Source: Neocallimastix lanati (nom. inval.)
Lineage: Eukaryota; Neocallimastigomycota; Neocallimastigomycetes; Neocallimastigales; Neocallimastigaceae
Direction of reading: 5' to 3'
DNA length: 64,000 bases
Assembly (NCBI GenBank): GCA_016946835.1
Contig: JACVTC010000005.1
Coordinates: 2,342,501-2,406,500 of the forward strand
The notes beneath the pieces were generated by a model. The model was not told the origin of the DNA. It saw only the letters and a program-made list of their open reading frames with translations, and made no database searches. The position numbers and the translations under genes are program-made. Positions 59,557-64,000 of this stretch are shown here, piece by piece. Within the stretch, counting starts at the first letter, position 1; every line of letters begins with the position of its first letter.

Positions 59557-61686
59557 TCACCAGTAGTATCTCTTGATTTTATCAAGAGTTTTGTCAATAC
59601 CTTGGTGTCCGTTGGTGGGTGAGTCATGAAAAGATTTCAAAATTCTTGCTCTTAAAGTGGATGGGACGATGATTCTGTTTTGGAAATGTAAGACCCCTTC
59701 ATTTAAAGAAAATAAAGAACTTTTAACTGTGTTTGACTTAGTTTTAATCTTTTCTAAAATAGATTTGCAATATGTGTCAGCCGTTTGGGCATCAATCAAA
59801 CTACTAATATTATCAGTGTTTGCACAACATAAGGCATTATCATCCAATAAAGGACGGTCTTTGTTGTGGAGGGAAACCACGGAATTATAATCCGGACGTC
59901 TCGACGACGAATCTGGTTCACTACTCCTTGATCCACAAAATTTGTCAGTCGGTTGGGTATCAATCAAGCTACTGATAATAGTGTTTGCACAACAAAAGGC
60001 ATTATCATCCAATAAAGGACGGTCTTTGTTGTGGAGGGAAACCACGGATTTATAATCCGGACGTCTCGACAACGAATCTGGTTTATCACACCTTGATCCA
60101 GGTCTGAACGAAATCCTAAAGTCAAACTTAGAAAGAAAGAGGCTCCATCTTATCTGGCGTTGGTTTAAATGTTGAGGCTTTTTAAAATATAATAAATTCC
60201 TGTGATCTGTAATGATTTGAACAGGAAACTTAGCCCCTTCAAGGTGGTGACGCCAGGTTTCAAAAGCGGTGATAATAGCGAGTAGTTCCTTGTCATATAT
60301 TGTATAATTTAATTCAGAAGATGACAAAGACCTAGAATGAAAAGCGACAGGGTGAAGTTCGTTATCCTTGTCACTGATTTGAGAAAGAATGCAACCCACA
60401 GCAAAATCATTGGCATCAGTTTCAACAGTGAATTCCTTATCTGGATCGGGGTAGATAAGGATTTCGTCTGTGGTAAAAGAGAGTTTTAATTTTTTGAAGG
60501 CATTCTCAGCATCATCATTCCATTTGAACTCGTTATTCTTCTTGAGGAGTATTCTTAAGGGTTCCATAATTATGGCGAAATTCTTTATGAATTTCCTATA
60601 GTAGTTACAGAGTCCGAGGAAACTTTGAAGTTCATTCATGTTTTTTGGAGTAGGCCATTCAAGAATTGATTTTACTTTGTTTTTATCCATAGAAAGGCCA
60701 TTTATTGATACAACAAACTCTAAAAAAGTAGTTTCAGGAACGTGAAATTCACATTTTTCTAGTTTTACATAGAGACCATTTTTGACTAACAAGGAAAGGA
60801 CATGATGAACATGTTTAATATGTTCAGTAAGGTTTTTCGAATATATTATAATGTCATCTAAGTAGACAAAGAGAAACAAGCCAATATCATCAGAAAAAAT
60901 GTCTTGGATAAAGCGTTGAAAAACCGAAGGTGCATTACGTAAACCAAAAGGCATTACACGGTATTCAAAATGACCAAAAGGAGTACGAAAAGCAGTGAGG
61001 TATTCATGGCCTTTCTTGACACGAACTAAGTTATAGGCAGATCTTAAATCAAGCCGAGAGAAAATAATAGCACCTTTAAATGATTCTATCAAATCAGATA
61101 TCCTAGGAATTGGATAACTGTTTCTAATGGTGATAGAATTGAGCTTTCTATAGTCAACACAAAGTCTAAGAGAACCGTCACGTTTTCTAACAAATAGCAC
61201 CGGGGCACCAGCAGGAGATTTTGATTTTCTAATGAATCCTTTAGCAAGGTTTTCCTTAATGTATTCACGAAGTGCCTTCTTTTCTTCAACAGTCAACGAA
61301 TAAATTGGTCCAAAATAAAGTTGAGCACCGGGAACTAAATCAATGGATATATCATAAACACGGTGTGGAGGGAGTTTATCAGCTTCTTTCTTTTCAAATA
61401 CAATACAAAGGTCATAATAATATTTTTTAATTATTTTTTTATTTCTTTTGGTATTCTTAAGTTCACTATTGTGAACTAAAGCAGCGCAAATGTTCATATC
61501 GCTAAGTTCGTCTTCAGGTATGGAATCTGGAATTATTGAGTCAAGAGGAATTTCTTCCTTCTGTTCATTATTGGGTAAGAGAGAAGCAGTAATATCTGAT
61601 GAAAACAAACCTATTACCCTTAGCAGAAGGGCAATGGTTTTTACAGTAGCTTTCCAAGAAGTAAATTTTATTATTTTTGTAATCAA
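59557..61686 (-). pseudogene. D3 RT, RNase H and integrase N-terminus
   Basis: 709 codons between the frameshift and the in-frame TGA. RT motifs are intact (FVRKRDGSLRLCVDYRKLNS, FSRLDLRSAYN, MPFGLRNAPSVFQ, YLDD), though FLEFVVS replaces the usual FLGFVVS. RNase H has VETDANDFAVGCILSQ and TDHRNLLYF. A 165-bp direct duplication at about 59770-60100 doubles the RRPDYxSVVSLHNKDRPLLD segment (55 residues), with the copies already diverged. The frame ends at KRYYW, where the next family codon TGG is TGA. Confidence 0.88.
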
Positions 61687-62776
61687 TGTAGGGTGAATGA
61701 AGGCTTAACCAATCTCTTCCAAGGATTGCAGATACGTCTTGAAGTTGTAAATTGGCTATAAAGAATTCAAATGTTTCCGTATGGTCCATGAAAGTAAGCT
61801 TAAGACGTTTTGTAACTTGTTTTATAGCCATATTCTTTTCATTAGGAAGTTTTATATTGATCGTATTTGAGAGGTTTGAATAAGGAATTTTGTTTGCTGT
61901 TACGAAGCTTTTGCAGAGATAACTTCTAGCAGAGCCCGAGTCAATAAGGATTCTGGTTTTAATCTTTTTGTTATTAACGGTTAACAAGAAAGTTGTAGTC
62001 ATTTTATTATTATGACTTGGGGTGTAATTTGCTGATAAAATACTTCCATTGTCTCGTCCTTTATGGTGCTTATTGCGTTTAAATTTGTTTTCGGTCATGT
62101 TAGTTTCGTTTCTTTTTCGTTTGAAAGATTTACTACTCTTTGGCTTGTAGTCATTGGTCTTTACTTTTTGCTTAAGTAAACATTTTCTATCAATATTGAT
62201 AATAGAATTTGTTGCCTCAAATAAACTTTTAGGTTTGTCTAATTTATTGAACTCTGTTTTAACATCCTCAAGAAGACCTCTTTTGATTAGGTCAATGAAT
62301 ACATCGTCCGGCCATCCAATACGTCCAGCTAACCTTCGAAATTCAATAGTATATAATGCGGCTCTTCCTAAATGAAGTTGTTTTAAGTTTAGAAGTTGTT
62401 CAATAAGAACATCCTTCTGTTCTTTAGTATCCCCAAAATTGCTTATCAAAATATCTTTAAAGGTGTCATAGCTTAACGAATTTAAAGTCCCATCAGCCTT
62501 CAATGAAAGTCCCCATTTCTTTGGAGGTCCATGTAACATGCTGATAACATAAGAAATTTTTAAGTCGTCCGTGGAAAAAGAGTTGGGATGTTTTTTAAAA
62601 AACAATTCACTCTGTTCCAGGAGCTCATTAACGTTAAGTTAGTTGTTATCAGCTAAGTCCTTGGATAACACTCCGTTGGCGGAAAAGAAGGTAGGAATAA
62701 ATTCTGTTAAAGCTGTTATAAGCTTTGAGGATTCAACTTCACTTGGAATTTGGGCGTTATTACTATTGGATTCCAT
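61568..62776 (-). pseudogene. D3 Gag-protease with in-frame stop
   Basis: Family alignment puts the start at 62776 (MESNSNNAQIPSEVESSKLI). TAA at 62639-62641 interrupts after LADNN, and the frame then continues to the protease (IDSGSARSYLCKSF) and NHCPSAKGN. A small indel near 61600 shifts the frame before the linker. Basic region without CCHC knuckle (KSFKRKRNETNMTENKFKRN), as in D1 and D2. Confidence 0.85.
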
Positions 62777-63230
62777 TTTTACCTAAATTATAAATTATAT
62801 TAACTATGAAATATATATATATGTTTATTATGATTATAAGGTCATAGTTAGGAAGTTTTGGCGAAAGAAAACAGTTGAATAAGAAAATACTCAAGCATTT
62901 CCAGACGATTTTCCAGAAGCACGTTAGCAGTAAACAGTAGTATGTACTTAATGACGGGAGCAGCTTGCCTATTACTGGTGTCATGTTCCCGCGTACACCA
63001 CGATTGCAACCTACCACACATCGGATAGGCCAGTCCAGAGCTGCCCAGATCGCTGCCTGTGACAGATAAACTTAATCCGGAAACTGTTACCTAGATGCTA
63101 ACACACTTCTGCTTCTAAGGTCTGTACTAAGTCTTGGTTCTTCTATATTGTTTCCTTGGCCTACTTCTTCCAGTTCTATTTCCCTAAAATCATGTAAACA
63201 TATGTTAGTGTATTTATGTGTTCTTATTAT
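62777..63230 (-). other. D3 leader with conserved GC-richer segment
   Basis: The segment at about 62888-63155 aligns with 43836-44090 in D2 over ~260 bp, with several blocks of 11-15 identical bases. It is much less AT-rich than the flanks. The longest frame (63017-62763, GTG start) is not conserved in D2. Confidence 0.6.
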
Positions 63231-63279
63231 TGTTATTATTTATTTTATTATTGCTATTTATTGTTGTTTAATTTTTTTT

Positions 63280-63645
63280 ATTATTTATCATTTATCATTT
63301 ATCATTTATCATTTATTATTTACTATCATTATTTATTATTATTTATTATTATTTATTATTATTTATTATTATTTATTATTTATTATTATTTATTATTATT
63401 TAGTATTATTTAGTATTATTTATTATTATTTATTATTATTTATTATTATTTATTATTATTTTATTATTATTTATTATTATTTATTATTATTTTATTATTA
63501 TTTATTATTATTTATTATTATTTATTATTATTTATTATTATTTATTATTTATTATTATTTATTATTATTTATTATTATTTATTATTATTTATTATTATTT
63601 ATTATTATTTATTATTATTTATTATTATTTATTATTATTTATTAC
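63280..63645. repeat. ATTATTATTT microsatellite
   Basis: About 30 units of a 10-bp ATTATTATTT repeat, preceded by four ATTTATC repeats. Phase slips by one to three bases in places. Confidence 0.9.
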
Positions 63646-63671
63646 TATATATCTATTCTTTTAATTTTTTT

Positions 63672-63980
63672 TGTAATTACCATTTTGAAATCTTCTATTA
63701 CTTGTCAGCTTCTTTCGCTCAGTCGATTAGAGTCTTGAGACTCTTAATCTTTTAGAAGGTTAAAATGGGTTTTATAATAAATGTTTATTATTATGTATTA
63801 ATAACTAACCTCAGATTTACAATTAAAGTAAAACCAGTTCTATTTATACAAGAACTGTGGCTAAATTTAGATACATGTTAATTTATTTAATTAATGTATT
63901 ACATAATATGATTCGTATATTCATATTAATTTAATCTAATTTAACATTTATTTTTATATCATAAATTTCTACTTCTAACA
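63672..63980 (-). repeat. Copia-type 3' LTR (element continues past the window)
   Basis: On the minus strand the polypurine tract AAGTTTGAGGGGGAA (63995-63981) is followed by TGTTAGAAG, the usual Copia PPT/LTR boundary. A TATA-like TATAAATAG (plus-strand 63841-63849) and GATTAAGAGTCTCAAGACTC (about 63722-63750), a likely hairpin, follow. The far end TGTAATTAC at 63672 is a guess. The internal region lies to the right, outside the window. Confidence 0.65.
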
Positions 63981-64000
63981 TTCCCCCTCAAACTTGATTT

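Larger units (their letters stand above)
57556..63230 (-). mobile_element. Element D3: Tf1-like Ty3/Gypsy retrotransposon, decayed
   Basis: In sense order: leader (about 63200-62777), gag-pol 62776-58582 with several breaks, polypurine tract, 3' LTR 58572-57556. The 5' LTR is not recognisable before the window's right-hand Copia LTR and microsatellite. Lesions: in-frame TAA in gag (62639-62641), a frameshift after the protease (near 61600), in-frame TGA in the integrase (59557-59559, where the family has TGG) and a 165-bp tandem duplication between RNase H and integrase. Confidence 0.9.

Noticed and set aside
63148-63738. 196-codon plus-strand ORF rich in Tyr/Ile/Leu
   Set aside because: It reads through the ATTATTATTT microsatellite; no independent coding evidence.

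Overview
The window is almost entirely a nest of LTR retrotransposons in an extremely AT-rich eukaryotic genome. Long A/T homopolymers, AT-rich simple repeats and asparagine-rich proteins are everywhere, and stop codons read as standard. Apart from a tRNA-Leu candidate and a decayed tRNA-Thr-like sequence at the left end, I see no host gene. The element types (Ty3/Gypsy with a Tf1/sushi-like branch, plus Ty1/Copia) fit an AT-rich, probably early-diverging fungus. The sequence does not prove that, and other AT-rich protists remain possible.

Layout. 1-1.5 kb: tRNA-like sequences. 1.5-5.1 kb: a Copia relic next to a decayed Gypsy relic, both on the minus strand. 5.1-7.8 kb: AT-rich tandem duplications, two LTR relics and a hairpin repeat array. 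7.8-13.3 kb: Gypsy element D1 (minus). 13.3-21.2 kb: Gypsy element A (plus, 4-bp target duplication ATTG). 21.2-21.8 kb: a solo-LTR candidate. 21.8-30.4 kb: Gypsy element B (plus, 4-bp duplication TTGT), the only element with no visible lesion. 30.4-38.8 kb: a stack of solo LTRs, several with their own target duplications, one nested in another. 38.8-49.8 kb: deletion derivative C (minus), whose 3' LTR is split by element D2 (minus). 49.8-57.55 kb: A2, an inverted near-identical copy of A (duplication ATAT). 57.55-63.2 kb: decayed element D3 (minus). 63.2-64 kb: an ATTATTATTT microsatellite, then the 3' LTR of a Copia element that continues past the window.

Two lifestyles are visible. The A/B/C group has a CCHC Gag and a Pol in the -1 frame. 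The slippery heptamer TTTAAAC (TTTAAAA in C) sits just before the gag stop, a tRNA-type primer site follows the 5' LTR, and a conserved hairpin precedes the polypurine tract. The D group encodes Gag-Pol as one ORF without a zinc knuckle. Its LTRs have TGTAA...TTACA ends, and the sequence just after the 5' LTR is complementary to the predicted 5' end of its own mRNA, as in self-priming Tf1. D-group U3 regions also carry a row of stem-loops whose arms change in compensation between copies. Several elements sit exactly at, or within a few bases of, the edges of other LTRs.
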